Source: Bryopsis sp. KO-2023
Taxonomy: Eukaryota; Chlorophyta; Ulvophyceae; Bryopsidales; Bryopsidaceae
Direction of reading: 5' to 3'
Assembly: GCA_030272585.1 (NCBI GenBank)
Contig: BSYQ01000014.1
Location: 558,001 to 622,000, forward strand
DNA: 64,000 nucleotides
The translations under genes and the position numbers were made by a program. The number at the start of each line of letters is the position of its first letter. Within the stretch, counting starts at the first letter, position 1. Below are positions 51,870 through 61,013 of the stretch, one piece after another. The notes under the pieces are model-generated. The model saw only the letters and a list, made by a program, of their open reading frames with translations. It searched no databases and was not told the DNA's origin.

Positions 51870-54065
51870 AATATATAAACACAGCAGAATCACAAGTACA
51901 TCAGTAATCTAGGCTGAAAAGTAAAGTGGGTTTTTTACGAATCTGCCAGATTTTCTCTGTGCTATGTGTTGATTTGTTTTTGTATGAACTTCAGGTGCTG
52001 CAAACACCTCATGAGGGGGTGCCCAGAGACGACCATCGATCACACCCCGCATCCCTCTGACATCCGGGAGGCGATGTCCGTGTTGGCATGCCACCTGTAT
52101 GCCCAGATCGACGACCCAAACTGGGTGTTCGGTGCTGCATGCCTCGCGGTGATGGACCCAACGGTGAACAACAAGTTCATCAGGGAGATGTTCGATGCAC
52201 CGGCGTGGGCGGCATACTATGGATCTGATCGATCTTCCAAAACTAAGGTAATATTAGGTCACAGCAGTAATCCGACATCATAACTGCGTCCTAGAACCGA
52301 TTTTAGCAATGATCGGTTTTTTTTTTTTTTTTTTTTCATTTTTGGCTGATCGGTGATCGTGATCGTGATCGGCCGATCAAATGTTGATCGTGCTCTTGAT
52401 CGTCCGATCACATGTTGATCGTGATCGTCATCGGTTCGCCGATCACCGATCTGATCGGTTGTTCCGATCACGATCCCGATCACGATCAAGCGCCGCGACC
52501 TGTCGGCACTTCATCGGCTGACCTTGATCGGTGTGATCGTGATCGGCCGATCGTGATCGGACCTGCATCCGATCATGATCGGTATTGATCATTTGATCGA
52601 TGAATTGATCGGTCTCGCGAAAATGCCGACAAGTCACCACCCGCAGGTGTTTCTGAGGTGGAAGGATTCGAACCGGGTACCTAACAGATTAGAAGCGTAC
52701 TCACTAACGCTTGGACCACTCGGAGCCACGGTTTGTAGGTCATCCGTGTCATTATATACGTGATTTGTCAGTCCGACAAACTGAGGTATATAATGACACG
52801 GATGACCTAGTGACCGTGGCTCCGAGTGGTCCAAGCGTTAATGCGTCTGTCTCTAGTCTGTTAGGTCCCAGGTTCGAATCCCTGCACCCCAGAAACACCT
52901 GCGGGTGGTGATTTCTCGGCATTTGTGATGGACCGATCAATTGACCGATCATGATCCGATCTAATCGGCATCTCCGATCCCGATCCCGATCCCGATCAAG
53001 CGCCGCGACCTGTCGGCACTTGATCGGCTGACGTTGATCGGTTTGATCGTGATCGGCCGATCAAAGTTGGCCGATTAAATCGGTCAGCCGATCAGATTGG
53101 TGATCGGCCGATCTCCATCGATGATCGGCCAAACCGATTTGATCGGCGATCGATCTGATCGGAAAAACCCGATCACGATTTAATCGGTCGGACCGATCAA
53201 TCCACGACCGATTAGATCGTGATCGGATCCATAGTATGGTGGGCGGAGCTTCCGAAGGTGATGGCGCAATATCTCGACGCGGACGCTTTCATGACGGAGG
53301 TAAGTGTTGCTTTTGCTTGTGTTTTTCTTTCATTGCTTGGGTGCATGTGGATCACTTAAAAAAGAAGAGAAAGAGAAAATAAACAGGATCGTTACTGTAC
53401 CGACCCAGATCGTTACTGTACCGACCTGGGTCGTTACTGCACCGATATTGGGTCGGTGCTGTACCGACCAGGTCGGTACAGTAACGATCCGGACGTTGTT
53501 GTAACGTGTTAAAGACGTTATGTGTACCGATGTTTGGCGTTACTGAAACCGATGTTCTACGTTGTTGTAACGATGTTGTGTTTCATTACAGGTGAGGGAT
53601 GAAATAGTTTCCATGGCTGCGCAGAAGGCCACGGACAAGAACATGTTCGGGGGGAACAATGAGGGGGACACCGAAGGCGGGAGTGGAGACGTGGGGATGC
53701 AGCCCCAGGAGTCTTTTTTGGACGACTCTGACGATGATTCGCCTCCTGAGGCAATGCCGGCGGGGCCCACCGCCAATCTGCTGGACATTGAGGGGATGGC
53801 AAGGAGCGAGCTGACCGCATACGAGACCCTCCCTATGCAGCCCCGGGGTTCCCAGCTCAAGTTCTGGGGCACGGAAGGCAGGAATTACCCAATCCTGCAG
53901 GCTGTGGCTGTCGACTTCCTGGTTGTCCCCGCTTCCTCTGCCGAATCAGAGAGATCATTCAGCCAATCGGGAGCCCTGGTTCGTGCCCGCCGTGCTTCCC
54001 TCAGCCCAGACAACGTCCAAGCCCTGAGTTTCATAAAACACAACAAGGGCCTTTTTAGGAACTAG
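49091..54065 (+). CDS. hAT-2 transposase, intron-rich, exon 8/9 disrupted
   Basis: Predicted exons: 49091-49390, 49579-49736, 49844-50060, 50181-50436, 50854-51103, 51251-51535, 51661-51771, 51995 to about 52221, about 53234-53299, and 53592-54065. The first seven junctions have GT/AG ends and keep the frame. A charged N-terminus is followed by a BED finger (CQLC...GHAKSH), TCDAWTSRAGDKY (Asp), IVTDCGSNVVSC (Asp), CVLHLLQTAV, CDTRWNSTFHMIVRL, and a C-terminal dimerisation block (SSAESERSFSQSG, Glu) ending at KHNKGLFRN. A 1-kb GATC-rich insert separates exons 8 and 9, and the flanks do not join in frame, so this copy is probably inactive. The Ty3/gypsy element lies 81 bp past the stop. Confidence 0.8.
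52222..53232. repeat. GATC-rich palindromic insert in hAT-2
   Basis: About 1 kb of degenerate GATCG, CGATC and GATCGTGATCGG words. It is bounded by CATACTATGG (left) and CATAGTATGG (right), a one-mismatch 10-bp duplication or part of an inverted repeat. At its centre is an inverted tRNA-like pair. It interrupts the coding region of the transposase. Confidence 0.7.
52625..52920. repeat. Inverted pair of tRNA-derived SINE-like units
   Basis: Two units of about 147 bp in head-to-head orientation, roughly 85% alike. Each has an A-box-like TGGCTCCGAGTGG and a perfect B box GGTTCGAATCC (plus copy 52871-52881; the minus copy reads as GGATTCGAACC). The T stems do not pair fully, so these are not functional tRNA genes. 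The centre, around GTCCGACAAA, continues the palindrome through TATATAATGACACGGATGAC. Confidence 0.7.
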
Positions 54066-54146
54066 TGTTTTTTTGGGGGGCAGAGAGGGGGTGGATTGTG
54101 TTTCTTTTGCTTGACTGGGTTTTATTTGCGAGCTGGGTTTTATTTG

Positions 54147-54568
54147 TGATAGTGAAGCTTGTGGGTGACGCAATAGTGGTCGGCTGTGTTGATTGGATTC
54201 GTGATAACTTGCTGGCTAACGCAAGTATACTTGTGGGGTTTGTTGGTTTAGACAACTCTCTAGCTAGCGCGGTTGTGAACGCTACTAGAGCACTTGGGTT
54301 GGGAAGTGATTGCGTCAGGCAAACACTTAACACACACACACAAACACACACACAAGCGGGAACACACCAATCCCACGAATCCCGAGTTCTTACAACTAGA
54401 ATGGAATGAATGTCAAAACAACGAGTGGGCCTCTTAAGTACCCCTAAGTGTAGTACGCTGACGCATGCCCCAAACTCTGGGTCTAATCTGTCTTACTCGC
54501 GAACCCACATGCGTCAGCCACCCTCGGCTCTATCCCAAACTACCTCGTATAGCGCTAAAAGACTAACA
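54147..54568 (-). repeat. 3' LTR of the chromovirus
   Basis: 422 bp. In element orientation it begins TGTTAG and ends CTATCA, the usual TG...CA with short imperfect inverted ends. It contains a (CA)n stretch at about 54332-54356. Its end matches 63792 onward. Confidence 0.85.
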
Positions 54569-54570
54569 TA

Positions 54571-54582
54571 CGCCCCCCCCGC
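54571..54582 (-). promoter_or_regulatory. Polypurine tract
   Basis: GCGGGGGGGGCG in element orientation, two bases before the LTR start. It would prime plus-strand synthesis. The run of eight G is purine-rich but flanked by C, so the exact primer is uncertain. Confidence 0.5.
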
Positions 54583-54763
54583 AAAAAGTGGGCGCCCACG
54601 CACACCAAAACACAAAGAAAAACAAAAACACAAAAACACAAACACAAAACTCACCCACTCCCATACCCACACCCAACTGTCTTGGACCTGTCTCTTGCTC
54701 TGACGTCTCTGACAGCTGCTGCACGCACACACTTGGTCGACGATAACTCCTTTTCCCTCCTCC

Positions 54764-56293
54764 TTAACGCTGTTCCTGCGCTTGCGCTTGCTGAATAGCA
54801 CGCTGCTCCTGCGCATGCGCTTGCTGCACTGCACGATACCGGACACAGGGATCAAATGCGGCAGCCACCCTCTTGGACTTAAGGAATGGCAGATCCCTTG
54901 TGATGCCGGACACCTTGAGCTGCCGCTTCACACACATGTTGCAGTGTGGCAACTTCTCGTGCTCAGCCGGGAACGGAGGGATTTCTTCGAACGTCGAGCG
55001 TGTCAGCTTCAACATATGGGCAGGTAGAGAGAATGGGGAGACGGTGGCGATGGACTTGTTGTCCACTTCCGCGACTTTTTGGACCGCCGTGACGATGCGC
55101 CCCAGCATCGAGTATGCCAACCAATGAGCATCACACACGAGGTGATACCCACAAGGAAGGACGGAATACTTCTTCTGCGTCAGCCGCTGAGCACTTGCTT
55201 GCATTGGGCTTCTCCCGCACCAAATGCACATGGGCAACTCGTGAAAGTGCCGGTCCCTGGGGTTAGTATATTGGACCTTCGGCCATTTCTCTGACGCAGT
55301 GATGGGGTTGCAAGCCTCCTCGATATCCTCCCGTGACAGGTTCACTTCGCTGGGTGCAGCATCCACTTTGTCCTGAGCAGCCGCCTTTAGTCTTCTGAGC
55401 TTAACCTTTTCTCGGAAAGCCCGAAGTGCTGCTTCTGTTGGAGCTAACTCCAACGGTGGATGGACCGCACGCTGAACCTCTGTCACCTGGCTTGGCCCTT
55501 CATCATTCCTTATTTCCCCGTCCTCCAGTTCAGAACTAGGACCTTCGAGCCTAGGAGGTGGACTGCCGAAGTCAATTTCTTCGTTAAAATCCAAGTCCAA
55601 AAGCTCCTCCTCTCTCATGTCGAATAAGTCCTCCCCCGGTGCTATTGCGGTAGCCTCATCTCCGGGAGTCTGAACTGTTGGCGCTGGTTGTGAGGGTGCT
55701 GGAGTCTTTAATGCGGCAGCCTTTAACTTGAGTAACAAGTTGGCTCTTGCTGCATCTCCAGGCATACGATCCCTCGGTGGCTCACCACCTTCATCGTCAC
55801 CGTCCTCTCGCCTTCTCTTTCCGTGTGGATCTTCATCCCTACACGGCGAGCTTGGGCGTTTGTTTTTCCCTTTCCCCTGGCCCTTGCTTGAGCCTCCCGC
55901 ATCATCGTCCTTGGACGGTTCCAGATCAAGTGTTGCGTTTGACAACAGAACTTGGACTTGGCGATCCAGTTCTTCGCGTACCCGTGGTGCTGGTACCGGC
56001 GGGTTCAAACGCAGCATCTTGTCCGTTGTTTCGCTCTGCACTTGAAGTTTTTCAGAGCCGTCTCTGAGGGACTCTCCCAGCAAATCGATCTGCAGCTCTT
56101 GTTCTGCCAATTCCTTCTTAAGGTTGTTGGCTGCTGCACTCCACGCGGTTGCTACAGCTCGCTGCAGCGTTTCCTCTACCGCGGTAAATCGATCCACCAT
56201 TCCCCCGAGAGCTTGCTTGCGGAGGTCATTCTCACGATGGTTAGCCATCATGTGAGATTGGAACCTTTGCTTTTTCAGCTTCATGGCTTCCAA
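54764..56293 (-). CDS. Chromovirus third ORF, main part (RING-like Cys/His protein)
   Basis: About 507 codons (ATG at 56284; the frame is open from the TAA at 56299-56297), same strand as gag-pol, in the position of env but with no signal peptide or membrane segment. Helical N-terminus, then a basic low-complexity region (GQGKGKNKRPSSPC...HGKRRRED) that could be a nuclear signal, an acidic block, and a C-terminal Cys/His cluster: CIWC-x21-C-x2-H-x2-C-x2-H-x60-C-x2-C. The cluster resembles a RING cross-brace, although the sixth ligand is His and the last gap is long. It ends in AQEQR repeats. I do not recognise the family. It continues 56300-56551 in frame across one TAA. Confidence 0.65.
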   Translation of the reverse strand: MEAMKLKKQRFQSHMMANHRENDLRKQALGGMVDRFTAVEETLQRAVATAWSAAANNLKKELAEQELQIDLLGESLRDGSEKLQVQSETTDKMLRLNPPVPAPRVREELDRQVQVLLSNATLDLEPSKDDDAGGSSKGQGKGKNKRPSSPCRDEDPHGKRRREDGDDEGGEPPRDRMPGDAARANLLLKLKAAALKTPAPSQPAPTVQTPGDEATAIAPGEDLFDMREEELLDLDFNEEIDFGSPPPRLEGPSSELEDGEIRNDEGPSQVTEVQRAVHPPLELAPTEAALRAFREKVKLRRLKAAAQDKVDAAPSEVNLSREDIEEACNPITASEKWPKVQYTNPRDRHFHELPMCIWCGRSPMQASAQRLTQKKYSVLPCGYHLVCDAHWLAYSMLGRIVTAVQKVAEVDNKSIATVSPFSLPAHMLKLTRSTFEEIPPFPAEHEKLPHCNMCVKRQLKVSGITRDLPFLKSKRVAAAFDPCVRYRAVQQAHAQEQRAIQQAQAQEQR

Positions 56294-56296
56294 TTT

Positions 56297-56551
56297 TTAT
56301 TCCAAGACCTTAGTCTTGTCCTCCGCTTCTTTCTTTTCCGCCTCCGCCTTATTCTTGGCTTTCTCCGCTGCCTCCTTCGCAGCCTCAGCTGCTTTCGTCC
56401 GGTCACTCAACTCTGAGAGCTGCCGGGTTAAGGCCTCATTGTTCTGCAGCACTTCTTCTGCGGTTGACGTAAAGTGCTGCAGCTCCTCTTCTTTTTGAGC
56501 TACCTCCGCTTCCAACCTCGCAATAATTGCGGCGGGTGTGTCGGCAGCCAT
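56297..56551 (-). CDS. Chromovirus third ORF, N-terminal coiled coil (ends at in-frame TAA)
   Basis: 84 codons from ATG at 56551 (MAADTPAAIIARLEAE), a strong Ala/Glu/Lys coiled coil. The TAA at 56299-56297 is followed in the same frame, with similar helical composition (KLEAMKLKKQRF), by the main ORF. The two probably form one gene of about 595 codons, interrupted by a nonsense mutation or a recoded stop. Confidence 0.65.
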   Translation of the reverse strand: MAADTPAAIIARLEAEVAQKEEELQHFTSTAEEVLQNNEALTRQLSELSDRTKAAEAAKEAAEKAKNKAEAEKKEAEDKTKVLE

Positions 56552-56660
56552 TATGTTTGTCGGAAAGAAAGAAATAACAACGGTTTGTGCGTCTTTAGAC
56601 TCTTTTCACTCAGGAGCTCGCTCCGTTTACACAAACACTAGGGCAAAATGGTTCGAGGGC

Positions 56661-56673
56661 TGCGCTTATAAGG
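56661..56673 (-). promoter_or_regulatory. TATA-like box upstream of the third ORF
   Basis: CCTTATAAGCGCA in element orientation, about 115 nt upstream of the ATG at 56551, in the otherwise empty 57000-56552 gap after pol. It could drive a separate mRNA. The evidence is only the motif and spacing. Confidence 0.3.
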
Positions 56674-56999
56674 CTGGGTGACTCGTACACTTTCCTCGTT
56701 GAGTTATTGGGGTGAGACACCAACGTTTCGCTCGGTTGGAGTCTCGTCAAGACCACCTCAACACGTCACTTGATAGGGGTTTTCTCGGAACAACCACACT
56801 ATCTCGAATGTGACATCGTTTGCCCGGTTTCTAAAGTACTACTGAAGCTACACTTACTGCGCCAGCCAAATAACTTAGGCACCTAACGCATTAAAGTTAA
56901 AGAGTTGGTTTGGAAGTCGACAGAGTTTTTCTAAGGTATCCTTTTTCGCGCCCCCTTGCAATAAGGAGTTCCACCTTAGCCATCAAACACTCTGTTTCC

Positions 57000-59900
57000 C
57001 TATTCTCTTCCTTTCTGCAACTCTTTTCTTTCTTTCTCTTTAAATGCGCGAAGTATATCTGGTGCGTTAACCAGATTAGCTTCAGGTTCCCAAGTAGCGT
57101 CAAGTAGATCGTATCCTTTCCACAGCACTAGGTATTCACGATTGCGTTTACCTCTAGCCCTTAGGATATTTTCGACCTCATACTCTACTTCGCTACCAAT
57201 CAACTCTCCTTCTGGAGGTTGTATTTGCCTGCTGTTATCACTCGAGGCGTGATAACGCTTGAACTTAGAAACATGAAACACTGGGTGAATGAGCCATGTT
57301 TCCGGAAGTTGAACTCTGTAAGCCACCTTTGATATTTTCTCCACAATTTCAAAGGGACCCACAAATCGACGGCGCAGTTTGGGACTCACTTTGTTCAAAG
57401 CAGCCAACGGAATAAAACGGCTTTTTATCAGGACTTTATCCCCTTTCTCAAAAGCAATATCTTTCCTCTTTTTGTTTGCACTCACACACATTCTGTGTTG
57501 TGCTCTAGAGTAATATGCTTTTGCGGTATCTAAGTCCTGTGCCATCCGTGCTACCATAGTCTTAACTGCTTCCACTTGAAATTGCGTTGCCGTCCCACCA
57601 ATGTTTGGTGTTTCTGGATGGTACCCATACATCAAGTATGCAGGTGCGAACCCTGTACTCGCATTCACTGCATTGTTTGCTGCAAACTCTGCTGTAGGTA
57701 AATACTCAACCCACTTATGGGGATACCTCTCAGCATATGGCCTTAGAAAATTTTCCAGAGTACGTATGGTAACCTCACTCTGCCCATCCGTCTGAGGGTG
57801 GTAAGCTGTACTCATACGAATCTCTGTACCCAGAGCTTTAAAAAGCGTCTGCCAGAACTTGCTGGTAAAGCGAGGGTCTCTATCAGACACAATCACTTTA
57901 GGTAGGCCATGGTTGCGGTAAACATGTTCGATAAAAAGTTGGGCGTATCCTGCAGCGGTAATCTCTTTAGTACATGGGGCGAAATGCACAAACTTGGTAA
58001 GTCTATCGACAAAGACAGCTACAGCACTAAACCCATTGGATGCTGGTAGATCTGTCACCAAGTCAGTGGTAATCTGCTCCCACTTCCGCTCAGGTATTGG
58101 CAGGGGTTGAAGTAAGCCCATAGGCTTCTGTGTGTCAGCCTTTATTTGTTGGCACACAGGGCATTCGCGCACAAATGCCTTCAACTCATTCATCCACCCC
58201 TTCCACCAATATCGCCGCGCGAGGATTTCTCCTGTTCGCGCTGGTCCTGTATGGCCTGCTGAAGGTGTCTCATGGCACTCCTTCATGATCTTATTGCGCT
58301 GGCCTTTAGGAACCACCACTTTCTCGACTAATCCTCTCTTTGGGACCGTCCAGAGTATTCCCTCTCTGAGGAAATATCCCTCAACTTCCTCGCCACTCTC
58401 AAGCTTCCGCAATATCTTCACCAAGGAGTTATCAGCTTGGAGGGCTTGTTTCCACTCGTCTTGGCTTGCTTGATGCACTTGCCAAGTGGAAATGTTCATC
58501 GCAGTTTCCACGGGCTTAGGAACACTGCGGGAGAGAGCATCTGCTAACACATTAGCCTTGCCTTTGATATAGGAGATCTTGGGGTTGATCGAAGTCAGGT
58601 ACCCCGCCTCAAGCCATCTTGCTTGGGTTCTAGAAAGGTTCCTCTGCGACAGAATATGCGTCAGAGGTTGGTGGTCAGTGAACACTGTTACTCCACCCGC
58701 ACAACCTTCTAGATAATGTCTCCACTGCACCATCGCATAACATATTGCACACAACTCTTTGTCGTATGGTGCATAGTTAAGCTCGGCAGGCTTGAATCTA
58801 CGTGAGAGGTAAGCTATTGGCTGTAGCCCCTCTCCGTGATCCTGTGTTAACACGGCACCGATGGCCTCATTCGACGCATCAGTGATCACAGTGTAAGGCA
58901 GTGACGCATCTGGAAAAATAAGGACGGGAGCTTGACTTAAACGCTTTTTCAGTTCATTGAATGCGCCACGCTCAACCTGTCCCCATCTCCAGGGATGGTC
59001 TTTTTTCACTAAGTCATGGAGTGGTCCAGCAACATGTGCAAACTGGGGAATGAATTTCCTGTAGTATGAAACCATTCCAAGGAAACTACGTACATCACTA
59101 ACACTCTGTAGTTCCTTCCACTCCTTCACTGCCTTCACTTTTTGTTCCTGTGGTTTTAACCCACTTCCGCTAATGCGGTAGCCAAGATAGTCTACTGTTG
59201 CGACAGCCAGCTCACTTTTACTTGCCTTAGCAAAAAGCTGATATTCTGCTAGTCGCGACAGGACTTTCTCTAAGTGTTCGGCATGCTGTTCCATGTTTTC
59301 AGAGAAGATGAGTATGTCATCAATAAAGACAACAACAAAATCATCTAAAAACTCTGCGAGTAGGTCTTGCACTAGAGTTTGGAATTGCGCTGGGCAATTG
59401 GTTAGCCCAAAAGGCGCTACCAAAAACTCAAAGTGACCGTATCTCGTGCGGAACGCTGTTTTATCTGTATCAGATGGCCTTACTGGAAATTGCCAATAGC
59501 CTGATCGCAGATCTAACTTTGAGAACACTTTGGCTTTGAACACTCTATCCATCAATTCTTCTGGCAGGGGTAAAGGATATCGGTTTTTCACCGTCACCTT
59601 ATTGATCCACCTGTAATCCACACACATCCTTAAGCCTCCATCCTTTTTCGGTACAAATAGGATTGGCGCGCCCCAAGGGGACTCGGATGGTTTGATTTTC
59701 TTCTGTTCCAGAAGGTAGTCCACTTGTGCTTTCACTTCATCCAGCTCTGCTGGTGAAAGCTTGTATATTGGACGATGGATAGGTGTTGGATCCTCCAGGT
59801 CTATCTTAAACTCATGACCTTTTCTCTTCGGAGGGATCCCTGGGGGTAAATCACGAGGGAACACACCACGGTGTGTTTCTACCACCTTTTTAATTTCGGC

Positions 59901-61006
59901 AGGGGTGTCTGAACGAATAAGTTTGCCAATCTCATCCTCAGTGTTGAATGGCTGTGTTCGCTCTATTGCGTCAGGCAATTCATGTTGGCCTAAAGCTTTC
60001 TCTTCAGACTCTTGCACTACAACCATGAATGCTGTCTCTGTTTTGAGATGACGCATCATTCTCTTAGCTGAACACTCAGTCACTGGCACTTCTTGCAGTA
60101 TCGACTGTACTTTTCGTTCAGGTTCAATACTCTCTTGGGTTGGATGACGCAACGGGAGATGAAACACTTGGCTGTTTTTGCAAACTGAAATCTCATTCTG
60201 CTGAAAGTCTATGCGGGGGTTTTCTTTCTGCAACCAAGGCATACCCAATATTAGGTCATAACCAAGGTCTGGAAACAGATCCGCTTTCATTTTGCACTTC
60301 AGCCCTCCTATCTTTACTCGGAGGTTGTTACAGCTGCCAGCCAGTTCTTTAATATCTCCGTTTGCCAACATTGCTCTCTTGGAGCTTGGTGTAATCGACA
60401 ACCCGAGATCACGCGCTACCTTATCATTGATATAGTTTGCTGTACTTCCACAATCAATGAATGCATAAAGGTCCGTGGTCTTGATCCGTGCTTTTACTTC
60501 GTACCCTCTCACAGGCACTTCTTGAATTTTTAACAGAGGGCATGTGTCACCCTTGGTTGACGAAGTTGATCGAACTTCTGACACATTAACTCGCTCTGTG
60601 GTAGACCGCTGGGTTGTTTCTGACCCACTATTGTCTACGTCTGCAGGCAGGGACTCCTGTAGACTACTCTGCGACTCCAATGAGCCCACAGATTCACTAA
60701 CAGAGGGAAGAGATGCAGATGACGCATGAGGCGCGTCCATCTCATCCGGTGTGCTTTCCTTCTGTTCATTTTTCCAATCGCAGTTGTCATGTGCCGATTG
60801 GGTAGATGTGGAGAGTGTCTCTGTTCTCTCTTCACGCGGTGTACTAGTCCGCTCCTCAGGTTTTCCGCTGTGAGTACAAACCTTTTTCGAGGCACCTACT
60901 TTTGATCTTAGCTTCCTACGCCGCCTACGAACTCTGTTTCGCTTACGACGTTTGCGTCGGCCAGGCTCAGACGAAGCAGTTTCCTGCCTGGCGGTCAGTT
61001 TAACAT
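57000..61006 (-). CDS. pol: Pol polyprotein: protease, RT, RNase H, integrase, chromodomain
   Basis: The frame is open from the gag/pol frameshift site (about 61006) to TAG at 57000, some 1335 codons; the first ATG is at 60740. Just after the site is a very basic stretch (RRKRRKRNRVRRRRRK). Counting from the ATG: protease DCGSTA near residue 96, RT with MCVDYRWINK, KLDLRSGYWQ and VFIDDILIF, RNase H DASNEAIGAVL, integrase zinc finger (H-x4-H-type, then CPVCQQIK), catalytic core (TDLVTDLP, SDRDPRFTSKFW, HPQTDGQSE), a GPY-type RRRFVGPFEI, and a C-terminal chromodomain (YEVENIL...YLVLWKGY...TWEP). The chromodomain marks a chromovirus; in relatives it steers integration to marked histones. All catalytic motifs look intact. 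Confidence 0.9.
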
Positions 61007-61013
61007 TTTTTTT
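60960..61013 (-). promoter_or_regulatory. Candidate -1 ribosomal frameshift site at the gag stop
   Basis: In element sense: A AAA AAA (61013-61007) then G TTA AAC (61004-60998), directly followed by the gag UGA. Pol is in the -1 frame and is open through this point. Five nt after GTTAAAC a stem begins: GCCAGGC (60992-60986) pairs perfectly with GCCTGGC (60966-60960). G UUA AAC is a known slippery heptamer in arteriviruses. Function is inferred. Confidence 0.6.

Noticed and set aside
51835-51875. (TA)n microsatellite in a hAT-2 intron
   Set aside because: Ordinary dinucleotide repeat with no further structure.
52801-52885. Functional tRNA gene
   Set aside because: The B box is perfect but T-stem and acceptor pairings are incomplete, and a diverged inverted partner exists. 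It reads as a tRNA-derived SINE.
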